DNA of 64,000 bases from Lachnospiraceae bacterium 3-1 (GCA_000403255.2 KE159582.1:478417-542416); one strand, 5' to 3'. Shown: positions 53,521 to 62,773, numbered from the stretch's first letter. The notes: generated from the sequence alone by a model not told the origin. A program made the numbers and translations.

Positions 53521-55504
53521 AGACTGTCCGAAAACTCGGATAATTTAACCTAAAGAAATAAAGATTGATACGCTCTTGTGAGTGTTCAATATAAATTAAA
53601 ATTGTACATTGAAAACTGAATAAAGTACACAGAAAATCATGCATCTATGGCTCAAATATAGTATAATGGAAGCTGAGAAAAATTTATTCCGGGGTGAATT
53701 GAAATGCCGTATGTTTCAGGTTTTAACAGGGATCAGCTGATGTATTGTTCATGGGATGCATTTGTAGATAAAGAAAGTATTGCAAGGATCATTGATGCGT
53801 TTGTAAATCATCTTGATATAGAAAAGTACGGTGTAAAACCTGTAGCAGCAGAAGGCCGTCCATCTTACGATCCTAAAAGCCTTTATAAGGTTTATATTTA
53901 TGGAAGCAGAAAGGGTATCCGCTCCTCACGAAAACTGGCAGAAAGCTGTAAAGTAAATCTTGAAGTGAAATGGATGACCGGCGGTGTGGAACCTGATTTT
54001 CGTACCATTGCAGATTTCAGGAAAGACAACATAGACAGCCTGAAAGAAATTTTTCATGAATTCAACCGGCGGATTTCCAGTGCAGTGGAATGGGGATTTG
54101 CTTCTGTTGACGGGACAAAGATTCAGGCGAATAATGCAAAGGATAACAACTTCACCAAAAATAAGCTGGATGACAGGATCAAATGGCTGAATGGCCATAC
54201 AGATGAATATCTGCGGATTCTGAATGAAATGGATGAGCAGGAAGAAGCAGATGGAATTCCTGGGGAACTGACAAGAGAAAGTCTTGAGACTAAGTTAAAA
54301 GAGGCACGGGAGAGACTTGCCAGATATGAAGGTTATCAGAAACTGATGGAAGAAACGGGGGCATCCCAGCTTTCCATTACAGACGCAGACGCAAGGCTCA
54401 TGAAAAATAAAAATGGTTTTGCAGTAGCATATAACCCACAGACGGCGGTAGATTCTGAAACGCATCTGATTCGTGACTTTCAGATGACCAATCAGGTAAC
54501 TGACCATGGATTACTGGGAAGTGCCATGCAGGGAATAAAGGATTCCGATCCGGAAAAAATCATAGAAGCAGTGGCTGATAAAGGTTATGAAGCTACGGAA
54601 GATATGGCAGAGTGTCTGGAAAAGGGTATTATCCCACATGTCATAGCGGATGATGGAAAAGATGGTTACGAAATAGAAATACCTTATGAAGAAGCAGAAG
54701 CTGATACTGCCGGCACGGCTCCTGAAGAACTGAAAAAAGCACTGCACGCAGGCAGGATTCCGGAAGCTTATGCAGAAGTGATACAGGATATGAGGGTGGA
54801 AACAGTCCGGCGTAAAGTGGTGGATGAAAAACAGGAAAACAGCAGCGTGTATGGAAGCCCTGAGGAAATGCTGGAAAAGGCAAAAGAAGGTTATTTTGTT
54901 AGAGATCCTGAGAGAAACATGGTATACTGTCCGGCAGGAGAAATCCTGAGACAGAAAAGTATAAAGAAAAACGGGAACATCCGCTATTCTAATAAAAATG
55001 CCTGCAGGCACTGTCCAAGGCGTAATAAGTGTTATAAGGGAAAAGGTGAATGGAAAGAGACTGACTTTAGCAAAGACCAGCTGATAAAACCCTGTAAGGA
55101 CTGGCTAAAGGCAGAAGGAAAGAAGCCAGAAGAAACGAAAGCCAATGAAAAATGGCATTATGAAAAAAGAAAGGTTGTAAAGTTTTTTCTGAAACCAAAC
55201 AAGGAAAAGATGCGCCAAAGAATGTGTTTATCGGAGCATCCGTTTGGGACAATAAAACGAGCGATGGGAGCCACTTATTTCCTACTGAGGGGGATGCGAA
55301 AAGTGGCTGGAGAGTTTGCGCTCTTCTGTCTGGGGTATAATCTTGAACGGGCGAAAAATCTTCTTGGATTTCAAAAAATGATGGAATTGATGGAACAGGC
55401 ATAAGCCTCTTTCTTTATACTGTGTATTTTATTCAGTTTTCAATGTCACAGAAGAAGGAAAGGGGCTAAATTTATGCCTAAAAATCTAGTTTTCGGACAG
55501 GCTG
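53521..55504 (+). mobile_element. IS1182-type insertion sequence
   Basis: About 1984 bp with inverted ends AGACTGTCCGAAAACT (left) and, reversed at the right, AGCCTGTCCGAAAACT. It is flanked by GGGGG on both sides, which fits a short target duplication. It carries one transposase gene. It interrupts the second AraC gene. Confidence 0.9.
53704..55404 (+). CDS. IS1182-family DDE transposase
   Basis: The 566-aa transposase has an N-terminal DUF772-like region (VAAEGRPSYDPKSLYKVYIYGSRKGIRSSRKLAES), an RNase-H DDE core (first Asp in WGFASVDGTKIQANNA, second in VADKGYEA, acidic residue near KVVKFFLKPNKEKMRQRMCLSEHPFG, in parts) and a cysteine cluster CPAGEILRQK ... CRHCPRRNKCYKG. The gene appears complete, so the element may still move. 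Confidence 0.93.
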   Translation: MPYVSGFNRDQLMYCSWDAFVDKESIARIIDAFVNHLDIEKYGVKPVAAEGRPSYDPKSLYKVYIYGSRKGIRSSRKLAESCKVNLEVKWMTGGVEPDFRTIADFRKDNIDSLKEIFHEFNRRISSAVEWGFASVDGTKIQANNAKDNNFTKNKLDDRIKWLNGHTDEYLRILNEMDEQEEADGIPGELTRESLETKLKEARERLARYEGYQKLMEETGASQLSITDADARLMKNKNGFAVAYNPQTAVDSETHLIRDFQMTNQVTDHGLLGSAMQGIKDSDPEKIIEAVADKGYEATEDMAECLEKGIIPHVIADDGKDGYEIEIPYEEAEADTAGTAPEELKKALHAGRIPEAYAEVIQDMRVETVRRKVVDEKQENSSVYGSPEEMLEKAKEGYFVRDPERNMVYCPAGEILRQKSIKKNGNIRYSNKNACRHCPRRNKCYKGKGEWKETDFSKDQLIKPCKDWLKAEGKKPEETKANEKWHYEKRKVVKFFLKPNKEKMRQRMCLSEHPFGTIKRAMGATYFLLRGMRKVAGEFALFCLGYNLERAKNLLGFQKMMELMEQA

Positions 55505-56231
55505 GGGGGTAATCAGCATTATACCTCCCAATTACCCCCATCATAATGAAACAGAGCCCGGGGAAACCGCATTTTGGGAATGGATGTATTTCGACATGGA
55601 CAGTGTGCTGCAGGATATGAAAAATCTTTCTTACAGCAAGTTGGATATGGAATCTATCACCGGAGCGCTGAATGGGTCTGCATTATTTTTCCAGCAGGAC
55701 GAGCATAGGAAAATCAGCAGCACAATTCTGGAAATTAGGGACGAATGCGGACAGAGAGCTTATATGTACCGAGAAAAGCTGCGGGGGCTTTTGCAGTCCT
55801 TTACAGTAGAACTTTTAAGAATCCACAATGTGCAAAGTGATCTGCCAAGGGAAAACCCAAGGAGTTTCCAGATTGCACCAGCGCTGGCCTATGCCAAGGA
55901 GCATTACCAGGAAGAAATCAAGATTGGGGATTTGGCAAAGGCATGCAGCATGAGCGAGAGTCATTTCCGGCGGATTTTCCAGGAATGTATGAATATGCCC
56001 CCGAGTGACCTTATCAATGTCGTACGTATCCGGGAGGCGAGCAAGCTGCTGTTAAAAAGCCACATTTCAATGGCGGAGGTTGCATATCGGGTGGGCTATG
56101 GGAATGTTTCCACCTTCAACCGGAACTTTAAGCGGATGATGGGGATTACGCCCTATCAATGGAAAAAGTCGCCGGAAAATTATGCAGGGCGGATGATGGA
56201 TTTTAAGATTAGCACACTGAAAGGATGGTAA
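55505..56231 (+). pseudogene. second AraC-family regulator, 3' part after the IS
   Basis: Directly after the IS the frame continues VISIIPPNYPHHNETEPG ... and into the AraC double helix-turn-helix (EEIKIGDLAKACSMSESHFRRIFQ; SMAEVAYRVGYGNVSTFNRNFKRMMGITPYQWK). Some translation could start at ATG 55584, giving a 215-aa protein with the DNA-binding domain but no complete sensor domain; such a fragment might still bind DNA. The next gene begins 3 bp after its stop. Confidence 0.85.
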
Positions 56232-56234
56232 TGC

Positions 56235-56756
56235 ATGGATTACAAAATGGTGAAGGAAGTCCACCGGAGGATGAAAGCTTCCACAAAAATACTGAAAGGG
56301 ACAATGGCTGTGCTTTGCGTGCTGTTTTTGCTGGCAGGCATAGCGCTGGACCGGGGCATGATGCTGCTTTCGTTTCTTATGGCGGGTATGTATTTCCTGT
56401 TTGAATTTTATGTTGTGAAGGATTATGAATATGTGATGGAAGGGGATAGGTTTACAGTGACGGTCATCCATGGCAAACGCCGCCGGAAGGAGGTGCATGG
56501 ACTGGACTTAAAGAACCTTGAGGCCGTGGCTCCCCACTGGCATGAAGCGGTTGCAAAATACCGCATACAAGGTGGCGCGGAACGGCTGCCCAAATACGAC
56601 TATACTTCTTATGAGCCAAATGTCCCATATTACACTATGGTGATTCTGGAAAATCAGAAGAAAATAAAGCTGCTGTTGGATCTTTCGGAAGAAATGCTCC
56701 ATGCTATGAAGCAGAGGAATCCCCAAAAGGTTTTTATGCAGGATTACGAAAAATGA
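56235..56756 (+). CDS. small membrane protein, unknown
   Basis: A 173-aa protein with two adjacent helices (about 22-40 and 44-62), then a soluble domain rich in beta-strand pattern (YVMEGDRFTVTVIHGKRRRKEVHGLDLKNLEAV) that looks like a small PH-type fold. It resembles Lachnospiraceae DUF6106-like proteins from memory, not verified. It starts 3 bp after the AraC stop, so it was co-transcribed with that regulator and may be affected by the IS. Role unknown. Confidence 0.7.
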   Translation: MDYKMVKEVHRRMKASTKILKGTMAVLCVLFLLAGIALDRGMMLLSFLMAGMYFLFEFYVVKDYEYVMEGDRFTVTVIHGKRRRKEVHGLDLKNLEAVAPHWHEAVAKYRIQGGAERLPKYDYTSYEPNVPYYTMVILENQKKIKLLLDLSEEMLHAMKQRNPQKVFMQDYEK

Positions 56757-56837
56757 TTGAAATTGCCTGTTTTTCTCGTCGGAGAGAAACAATATAATTG
56801 GAAAATAAAATAATGTCTCTTGTGCCCATGGTTGGGC

Positions 56838-56882
56838 AAAGCGGCGCAATCCCTTAATTTTGTTGGGATTGCGTCGCTTTTT
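56838..56882 (+). terminator. terminator after the small membrane protein
   Basis: A 16-base stem AAAGCGGCGCAATCCC / GGGATTGCGTCGCTTT (one G-U pair), followed by T residues. It ends the AraC/membrane-protein transcript. Confidence 0.9.
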
Positions 56883-56960
56883 ATGTGCAGCATTATGTAG
56901 AGGAATCATGCCTAATAGATTAATGAAATCCTTAAAAATATTTGTGTATAACCCCAAAAA

Positions 56961-57024
56961 TTGATTGAATATGCATGTTTTTTGATTGAATTTGCACACA
57001 ATTCAGCGGAGAAATAAGTATAAT
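56961..57024 (+). promoter_or_regulatory. ABC importer promoter with tandem AraC-like sites
   Basis: TTGATTGAATATGCA (56961-56975) and TTGATTGAATTTGCA (56982-56996) are direct repeats stepped by 21 bp, two helical turns, as usual for AraC/XylS activators. The -10 TATAAT is at 57019-57024 and there is no good -35, which suggests activator dependence. The gene starts at 57117. The rest of the 56757-57116 gap holds only the terminator above. Confidence 0.65.
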
Positions 57025-57116
57025 TATACATAAATTCGGCGAAGAAAAGGGAAAAAACTATACAAAGTGCACAATTTCCTTTTTGGAGAGCTGAAGAAAA
57101 AAGGAGGACATGAAGA

Positions 57117-58481
57117 ATGAAAAAGAAACTTATTTCAATGCTGTTAGCAGGCGCTATGGTTCTTTCATTGACTGCTTGCGGCGGCGGAAACGCAAACGGC
57201 GGCTCAGGCGACTCCGGTGAAGGCGGCAATGCCCAGACAGAAGGGACGGATGAAAATGCAGGAGGAGGTTCTGGCGAAGGCAGCAATACCTTGACAGTAG
57301 CTGCATGGGATCCAGCCTTCAATATTCCGGCTCTTAAGGCGGCAGAAGCGGACTACAAGGAAAATGTGAATAAGGATTTTGTCCTTGAAATCAAAGAGCA
57401 GTCTGGCTCGCAGGACGTTGAAACCTTGGTTACAACAGCCGCTTCCGCTGGGAATTATGATACGCTGCCAGACATGGTCCTGTTCCAAGACCACTGGATT
57501 CAGCAGTATGTGAGGGATTATCCGGATGCATGGCAGGATGTGGACGACATTGACATCAACTGGGATGATTTCTATGCAGAAAAAATTGACTATTCCACCA
57601 TTGAAGGCAAGCATTATGGAGTACCGCTGGATGGCGGCACCGTTATCATGGCTTACCGTGTAGACATTTTGGAAGAAGCTGGATATTCCATCGACGACAT
57701 GAAGGGAATTACATGGGAGAAGTTCATTGAAGTAGGAAAGGCAGTGAAAGAGAAGACAAATGGAGAAAAAGCGCTTTTGTGTATGAACAGCGATGGAAAT
57801 GATCTGGTGTACATGATGCTTCAGGCGGAAGGCGTTTCCCAGTTTAAGGATGGCAAGCCTAACATTACAGGCAACGATACCTTGAAGCAGGTAGTGCAGT
57901 TAATTGTAGATATGACAAAAGAAGGCATCCTCCTTCTTCCCAATAGCTGGTCTGACTACACCGATTCCGCTATCCAAGGGGATCAGGTTGCAGGAGTAAT
58001 GAATGGAAACTGGATTATTCCAACCATTCAGAAGGTAGAAGCCAACAGTGGAAAATGGGAAATCACAACCATGCCTACTATAAATGGTGGGGAAGGATAT
58101 GCGTCCAACGGCGGTTCCTCCTTGTATATCACAGCAAACTGCAAAAATGCAGAGCTTGCAAAAGATTTCCTTGCATATACCTTTGGAAAGAGTACAGCGA
58201 CCTATGACAAAGCCTTAAAGGACGGCGGAGTGGTTTCTACATATATTCCGGCTGGTAAGTCTGAAGTTTATAATGAAGGCGTGGAATTTTTCAACAACAC
58301 TCCGATTTATGCGCAGATTTCAGAGATGGGATCCCACGTACAGACCATTGAACAGAGCCCTTATCACTATACCTGTCGTGAAAAACTCGGTGCGGCTATT
58401 ATCAATATCGTAAATGGAGCGGATATTGACGAAGAGCTCAAGAACGCAGAAGACCAACTGAATTTTGAGATGGGTAATTAA
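57117..58481 (+). CDS. carbohydrate ABC transporter substrate-binding lipoprotein
   Basis: This 454-aa family-1 extracellular solute-binding protein has a lipoprotein signal with lipobox LTAC (Cys21), a Gly/Ser/Asn-rich linker to about 55, then the two-lobed binding domain (TLVTTAASAGNYDTLPDMVLFQDHW; YASNGGSSLYITANCKN). It presents a sugar or oligosaccharide to the two permeases that follow. RBS AAAGGAGGACATG. No ATPase gene is nearby; a shared MsmK-type ATPase elsewhere is the usual arrangement. Confidence 0.93.
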   Translation: MKKKLISMLLAGAMVLSLTACGGGNANGGSGDSGEGGNAQTEGTDENAGGGSGEGSNTLTVAAWDPAFNIPALKAAEADYKENVNKDFVLEIKEQSGSQDVETLVTTAASAGNYDTLPDMVLFQDHWIQQYVRDYPDAWQDVDDIDINWDDFYAEKIDYSTIEGKHYGVPLDGGTVIMAYRVDILEEAGYSIDDMKGITWEKFIEVGKAVKEKTNGEKALLCMNSDGNDLVYMMLQAEGVSQFKDGKPNITGNDTLKQVVQLIVDMTKEGILLLPNSWSDYTDSAIQGDQVAGVMNGNWIIPTIQKVEANSGKWEITTMPTINGGEGYASNGGSSLYITANCKNAELAKDFLAYTFGKSTATYDKALKDGGVVSTYIPAGKSEVYNEGVEFFNNTPIYAQISEMGSHVQTIEQSPYHYTCREKLGAAIINIVNGADIDEELKNAEDQLNFEMGN

Positions 58482-58569
58482 TCTGAAAATTTAGACAGAA
58501 TCAAAAAGGAGGACGGGGAAAGCGGTTTGCCGTTTTCTCCGTCCTATTTCCCTGAAAGGAGGATTCCAG

Positions 58570-59469
58570 ATGGAAAAGAAAAAAGGAGCCAACCTGCTCC
58601 AGAAGCAGTCAAGGGCCGGCTGGATATTTTTGGCGCCTGCAACCCTGATGATTGCGGTGATGAGCTTCTGGCCGATGATTAGCGCTTTTATCACTTCGTT
58701 AAAGACTGGTTCCAGCGCCAACATGCAATGGGCAAGTCCAGTGACTTATAACTATACCAGAATGTTTGCAGATAAGCTGTTTATGCGTTCGGTAGGAAAT
58801 ACATTCCTGTATTTGGCAATCCAAGTGCCAATCATGTTGATACTTGCAATTCTCTTGGCACAGCTCTTGAACAATAAGGATTTACGGCTGAAAGGTTTTT
58901 TCCGTACCTGCGTATTCCTTCCATGCGCAACCGCGCTGGTTTCTTATTCTTTGATTTTTAAGTCATTATTTGCCACAGAAGGATTGGTGAACACAATTCT
59001 TGTAAACCTTGGCATTTTATCCGAAAATTATAATTTCCTAGGCAATTCCACCAGTGCAAAGATTGTAATTATCCTTGCATTGATTTGGAGATGGACCGGA
59101 TATAACATGGTGTTTTATCTGGCAGGGCTCCAGAATATTGAATATTCCGTGTATGAGGCTGCCAAGATTGACGGAGCAAACGGGTGGAAAACCTTCTGGA
59201 ATATTACGGTTCCCCTTCTAAAGCCGACGATTATCATGACCTTTATCATGTCTATCAACGGTACGTTACAGCTCTTTGACGAGTCTGTGAACTTAACCAA
59301 CGGCGGGCCGGCAAATTCTACGATTACCATGTCCCATTATATTTACAACAATACCTTTGGGACGGGTGTTGCAAACTTCGGCTATGCAACTGCAATGGCA
59401 TTTTTCGTATTCATCATGGTAGGCATTCTGGCCTTAATCAATTTGAAAGTAGGTGATACGCGTGACTGA
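58570..59469 (+). CDS. carbohydrate ABC transporter permease 1 (MalF/UgpA type)
   Basis: The 299-aa protein has six membrane helices and the EAA loop YEAAKIDGANGWKTFWNITVPLLKPT, here in the form EAAKIDGANGWKTFWNITVP, which contacts the ATPase. N-terminal FLAPATLMIAVMSFWPM is typical. RBS GAAAGGAGGATTCC. It follows the binding protein by 88 bp and overlaps the next permease gene by 8 bp. Confidence 0.93.
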   Translation: MEKKKGANLLQKQSRAGWIFLAPATLMIAVMSFWPMISAFITSLKTGSSANMQWASPVTYNYTRMFADKLFMRSVGNTFLYLAIQVPIMLILAILLAQLLNNKDLRLKGFFRTCVFLPCATALVSYSLIFKSLFATEGLVNTILVNLGILSENYNFLGNSTSAKIVIILALIWRWTGYNMVFYLAGLQNIEYSVYEAAKIDGANGWKTFWNITVPLLKPTIIMTFIMSINGTLQLFDESVNLTNGGPANSTITMSHYIYNNTFGTGVANFGYATAMAFFVFIMVGILALINLKVGDTRD

Positions 59470-60289
59470 AAAAAACAGAAGCATGATTCAGCGGCGGTTA
59501 ATCCCAACATATATTTTCCTTGGGATTGTGGCATTTATTTCCGTGTTTCCTTTTTATTGGATGATTTCTGCAGCTACCAATACCTCCTTTGACGTTTCCC
59601 AGGGGCGTATCCTGCCAGGGGGCTATCTGATTGAGAACTTCAAAAACCTGGTGGCTGGCAGGGATTTGTGGGGTACAATGGGGAATTCCTTTCTGTATGC
59701 AATTGTGCAAACCTTCCTGGCTTTGCTGATTTGTTCCTTGGCAGGCTATGGGTTTGAGCTGTATCATGACAAGAAGAAGGACATAGTATTTTCTATCCTG
59801 CTCCTTGCCATGATGATTCCTGGGGTCGCAACTATGATTCCTTTGTTTCGGATGATTTCAGGCATGGGGCTGTTAAATACCGTCTGGGCTTTTATCCTTC
59901 CGTCGATTTCCACACCGTTTTTAATTATGATGTTCCGTCAGAATTCAAGGAACTTCCCCATAGACGTGATGGAGGCGGCCAGGATCGATGGTCTGACAGA
60001 ATTCCAGATTTTCTTCCGCATGTATATGCCTATGATGAAGTCCACTTATGCGGCGGCGGCAGTTATCACATTTATGAACGCTTGGAACGCATATTTGTGG
60101 CCAAAGGTAACGATGACGGATCCTAAGGCTCAGACCATGCCTATGATGATTGCAAATCTGGCGGCAGGGTATACCACGGATTATGGCGTGCTGATGCTTG
60201 GGGTATTGTTCTGCTCTGTTCCTACAATGGTGATTTTCTTCGTATTGCAGAAACAGTTTGCAGAAGGTATTACAGGCGCAGTAAAATAA
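59462..60289 (+). CDS. carbohydrate ABC transporter permease 2 (MalG/UgpE type)
   Basis: A 275-aa six-helix permease with the EAA loop MEAARIDGLTEFQIFFRMYMP and the N-terminal FPFYWMISAATNTSFDV of MalG-like proteins. GTG at 59462 is preferred (AGGTGAT upstream); a GTG three codons earlier is possible. It overlaps permease 1 by 8 bp. The C-terminus QKQFAEGITGAVK is complete. Confidence 0.93.
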   Translation: MTEKNRSMIQRRLIPTYIFLGIVAFISVFPFYWMISAATNTSFDVSQGRILPGGYLIENFKNLVAGRDLWGTMGNSFLYAIVQTFLALLICSLAGYGFELYHDKKKDIVFSILLLAMMIPGVATMIPLFRMISGMGLLNTVWAFILPSISTPFLIMMFRQNSRNFPIDVMEAARIDGLTEFQIFFRMYMPMMKSTYAAAAVITFMNAWNAYLWPKVTMTDPKAQTMPMMIANLAAGYTTDYGVLMLGVLFCSVPTMVIFFVLQKQFAEGITGAVK

Positions 60290-60312
60290 AAAATGATAAG
60301 TTATGCGGTTGT

Positions 60313-60359
60313 CCGGCATCCTTCACAGTATTGTGCCAGGGTGCTGGATTTTTTTATTT
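60313..60359 (+). terminator. terminator after the ABC importer
   Basis: Ten-base stem CCGGCATCCT / AGGGTGCTGG with two G-U pairs and a following T run (60349-60355). Confidence 0.8.
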
Positions 60360-60408
60360 TATAGGAAAGACTTTATTACACTAAAGTGTAATAAAGTCTT
60401 TCCTATAG
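60360..60408. repeat. dispersed hairpin repeat (CTATAGG family), perfect copy
   Basis: A perfect 22-bp stem, from ATAGGAAAGACTTTATTACA at 60361 to its inverse ending at 60406, with loop AA. Core ACACTAAAGTGT replaces CACGCTAAAGCGTG of other copies, with both arms changed in step, which points to selection for pairing. It lies upstream of the 610-aa gene, followed by small GC hairpins (60421-60460). Confidence 0.8.
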
Positions 60409-60481
60409 AAAAAAATAATATGCACGGGGTCTGCCCCAGCGAAGCGAGGGTACTCGTGCGATAAGAAAGGAGTTTTGGAAC

Positions 60482-62314
60482 ATGAGTGAATTTATTTTAA
60501 ATGTCATCCACAGGCCTGAAATGGTGCCGGAATACTCCGCTACCGTCACTGGCCATGGAAAAGAGGAGGATATCGGCGACAAAAAGCTGTTGACAGAATC
60601 CCTGGATATCTTTAAGACACAGCAAAGGCTTGCCCATGAAAACGGCCTGAAAGTTACCATCCATATGACGTACGCCTCCCTGTTTAACGACGAGGCCGTG
60701 CAGATTGCCAAGGACGACCATGAAAGGTATGGGGATGAAATCGCCTTGTCCTTGCTGGGGCTTCCCTGTGAGCAGTTTCGGGAAAAGTATAAGACAAAGG
60801 ATTTCTGCATTTGGATGTTTTCTATGGAGGATAAAAAAGCCATTGTGGATGACGTGTTTGGGAAGTTTCACGAGCGGTTTGGCTTTTACCCAGAGTCTAC
60901 TGGTTCTTATTACATGGATGCAGAACTGACGAATTATATTAAGAAAAAGTACCCTATGGTAAAATGCGCTATTGCTACCTGCTGGGAGGAGGGGCCGAAG
61001 GCTTACCACACCTGCAACAATTCCTGGTATACCCTCTTTGATGGTGGTCCATGGGCGCCTTGGATCCCTTCCAAGCAGAATACCCATGCCCCTGCGGAAA
61101 ATGAAGCGGAGGACAGCGGGATTGTGGCAATCCCCCATCTTTCCAGGGACTTGCTGGCTTGCTATGACGGCAATGGCTCCAATTTCGGGACTCATCCCCA
61201 GAATGTGCTCCGGGGCATGATTTATGATTCTAAGACATGGGAATTCCCCTATCTTTACAATCTGATTGACCAGTACCGGGCGCAGGAAAAATACAACAAT
61301 GGATATGCCTACAATATGATGTTTGTAGGGCCAGGCTGGATGAATAAAATGGGCCGCTGGGAGGCACCCTATGAGCTGCTCCTAAAATCCTATTCAGAGG
61401 GTTGCAAGTATTATGGGGACCTAAAGAAGGAAGGCAAGCTGATTGACATGACCATGTCTGAATTCGCCGATTATTACCGGAGCAAGAAATCCTATACGGA
61501 GCCGGAATGCGCCCTGTGGAGGGATATCCTTTATGGTTCTGACAAGCAGCTCTTTTGGTATGCCGACCCCTATATGCGAGCAGGGGTAAATATGGACCAG
61601 GGTGGGGCAATCTTTGATTTGCGCCCATACGCTTCTAAGCTCAAATGGGAAGTGGGGATTGGGACAAAGCATGTGCAGGATGCCTCTTATCCCTTCTTAA
61701 TCCAAGAAAAATACCGCGCTGGGTATTTCACCCACTATGCTGGGGAAGGAACCATCCGCAGCGCAAAGCTTTGCTATCAGGGGGAAGAAGTGGATCTGTG
61801 CCTATGTCGCACAAAAGCTCATTTTTCACAGAAAGAGAACACCCGTATCTTAACCCTTGATCCAGTGGAAATTGAGTTCTATGATTTGACGGTGAAATTG
61901 CAGACTAGGATTTATTTCCCAGAAGGAGAGGGGACTATCTGTATAGAACGGGAGATTTTGGAAATGAGCCGTCCAGATGCAGTGGTGGAACTCAATGAAT
62001 ATATGGTAGCTTGTTATGGGACCACGGAGTATCCAGAGGATATGGAAGGGATTGCGCTGCGCTGCGAGGGCAGCGAGCCCAAAGAAATTATCTATCATTA
62101 CCAGTGCAGGGAGGAGATTCTGGCAGACGCTTCGGAAGTGTCGGCAGTTATCCCTGCCATAGAAACCAAGGTTTCCATGAGGGCGTCTAAAGGCGCAGAG
62201 GGGTATGTCCGAGAGGGATATGCATTTTCTCCTATGTTTACGCTGGGATATAAAAAGCAAGTATCAAGACAGGAGGTGTTTGTCACATGGCTCAAGCTGG
62301 AAAAGGCAGATTAA
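60482..62314 (+). CDS. unassigned 610-aa protein, glycosidase/deacetylase-like
   Basis: The N-terminal half (about 1-330) looks like a (beta/alpha) barrel of the polysaccharide-deacetylase/GH57 kind: HRPEMVPEYSATVTGHG, LKVTIHMTYASL, FGFYPESTGSYYMDAELTNYI, CAIATCWEEGPKAY, and IPHLSRDLL. The second half is beta-rich. From memory it recalls DUF3863/DUF3864 proteins, not verified; no catalytic residue can be named. It has no signal peptide, so it acts in the cytoplasm, probably on the sugar brought in by the preceding ABC importer. RBS AAAGGAGTTTTGGAAC. It overlaps the next small ORF by 28 bp. Confidence 0.7.
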   Translation: MSEFILNVIHRPEMVPEYSATVTGHGKEEDIGDKKLLTESLDIFKTQQRLAHENGLKVTIHMTYASLFNDEAVQIAKDDHERYGDEIALSLLGLPCEQFREKYKTKDFCIWMFSMEDKKAIVDDVFGKFHERFGFYPESTGSYYMDAELTNYIKKKYPMVKCAIATCWEEGPKAYHTCNNSWYTLFDGGPWAPWIPSKQNTHAPAENEAEDSGIVAIPHLSRDLLACYDGNGSNFGTHPQNVLRGMIYDSKTWEFPYLYNLIDQYRAQEKYNNGYAYNMMFVGPGWMNKMGRWEAPYELLLKSYSEGCKYYGDLKKEGKLIDMTMSEFADYYRSKKSYTEPECALWRDILYGSDKQLFWYADPYMRAGVNMDQGGAIFDLRPYASKLKWEVGIGTKHVQDASYPFLIQEKYRAGYFTHYAGEGTIRSAKLCYQGEEVDLCLCRTKAHFSQKENTRILTLDPVEIEFYDLTVKLQTRIYFPEGEGTICIEREILEMSRPDAVVELNEYMVACYGTTEYPEDMEGIALRCEGSEPKEIIYHYQCREEILADASEVSAVIPAIETKVSMRASKGAEGYVREGYAFSPMFTLGYKKQVSRQEVFVTWLKLEKAD

Positions 62315-62505
62315 ATTATAGGTGCCCTGCATGCTTTCTGAGGGATTTGGATATTGATATGTTTTATGATAAAGAAAAAGAAGAGTATTATTGCCTGCGC
62401 TGCCAGTATACAGGGAAGGAAGCGGATGTGCTCAAAGGGAATGAGATGGTTCGGACGAAGTATGGGGCAATGTACCAGAGGTTTGGAAAGTTTGATTTTG
62501 ACTAA
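62287..62505 (+). CDS. small zinc-ribbon protein
   Basis: This 72-aa protein has two CxxC knuckles, CPAC (13-16) and CLRC (36-39), the pattern of a zinc ribbon, and a basic/aromatic tail. AGGAGG stands about 10 bases before the ATG. It overlaps the 610-aa gene, so it is translated with it. Function unknown; similar tiny ribbons bind nucleic acid or act as subunits. Confidence 0.65.
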   Translation: MAQAGKGRLNYRCPACFLRDLDIDMFYDKEKEEYYCLRCQYTGKEADVLKGNEMVRTKYGAMYQRFGKFDFD

Positions 62506-62528
62506 TATGAATTCCTACATACATCAAC

Positions 62529-62719
62529 GGGGCTGTCGCACTAATATAGTTACTTGTTCAAAAGGTCTTGCCGCTCATGCGGCAAAGACAGAATGCACAA
62601 AATTATTCTGGGAAGCTAGCTTCCCAAGATATTTTTTGTGCATTTTGTTTGCATTGCTTTGCAATGTAAACCTTTTGAACAAATTTATATATTGTAATTT
62701 ATGTTAGTGCGACAGCCCC
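62529..62719. mobile_element. MITE, full copy in reverse orientation
   Basis: 191 bp bounded by GGGGCTGTCGCACTAA and TTAGTGCGACAGCCCC. It contains the same three internal hairpins as the 36502 copy, in inverted order, with several substitutions in the long central stem (AAATTATTCTGGGAAGC / GCTTCCCAAGATATTTT). No ORF. Confidence 0.85.
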
Positions 62720-62773
62720 GTGTTCACATTTTATTTACTTATGTGTTTGCCATGACAGAACCGAGGAAAAAGG

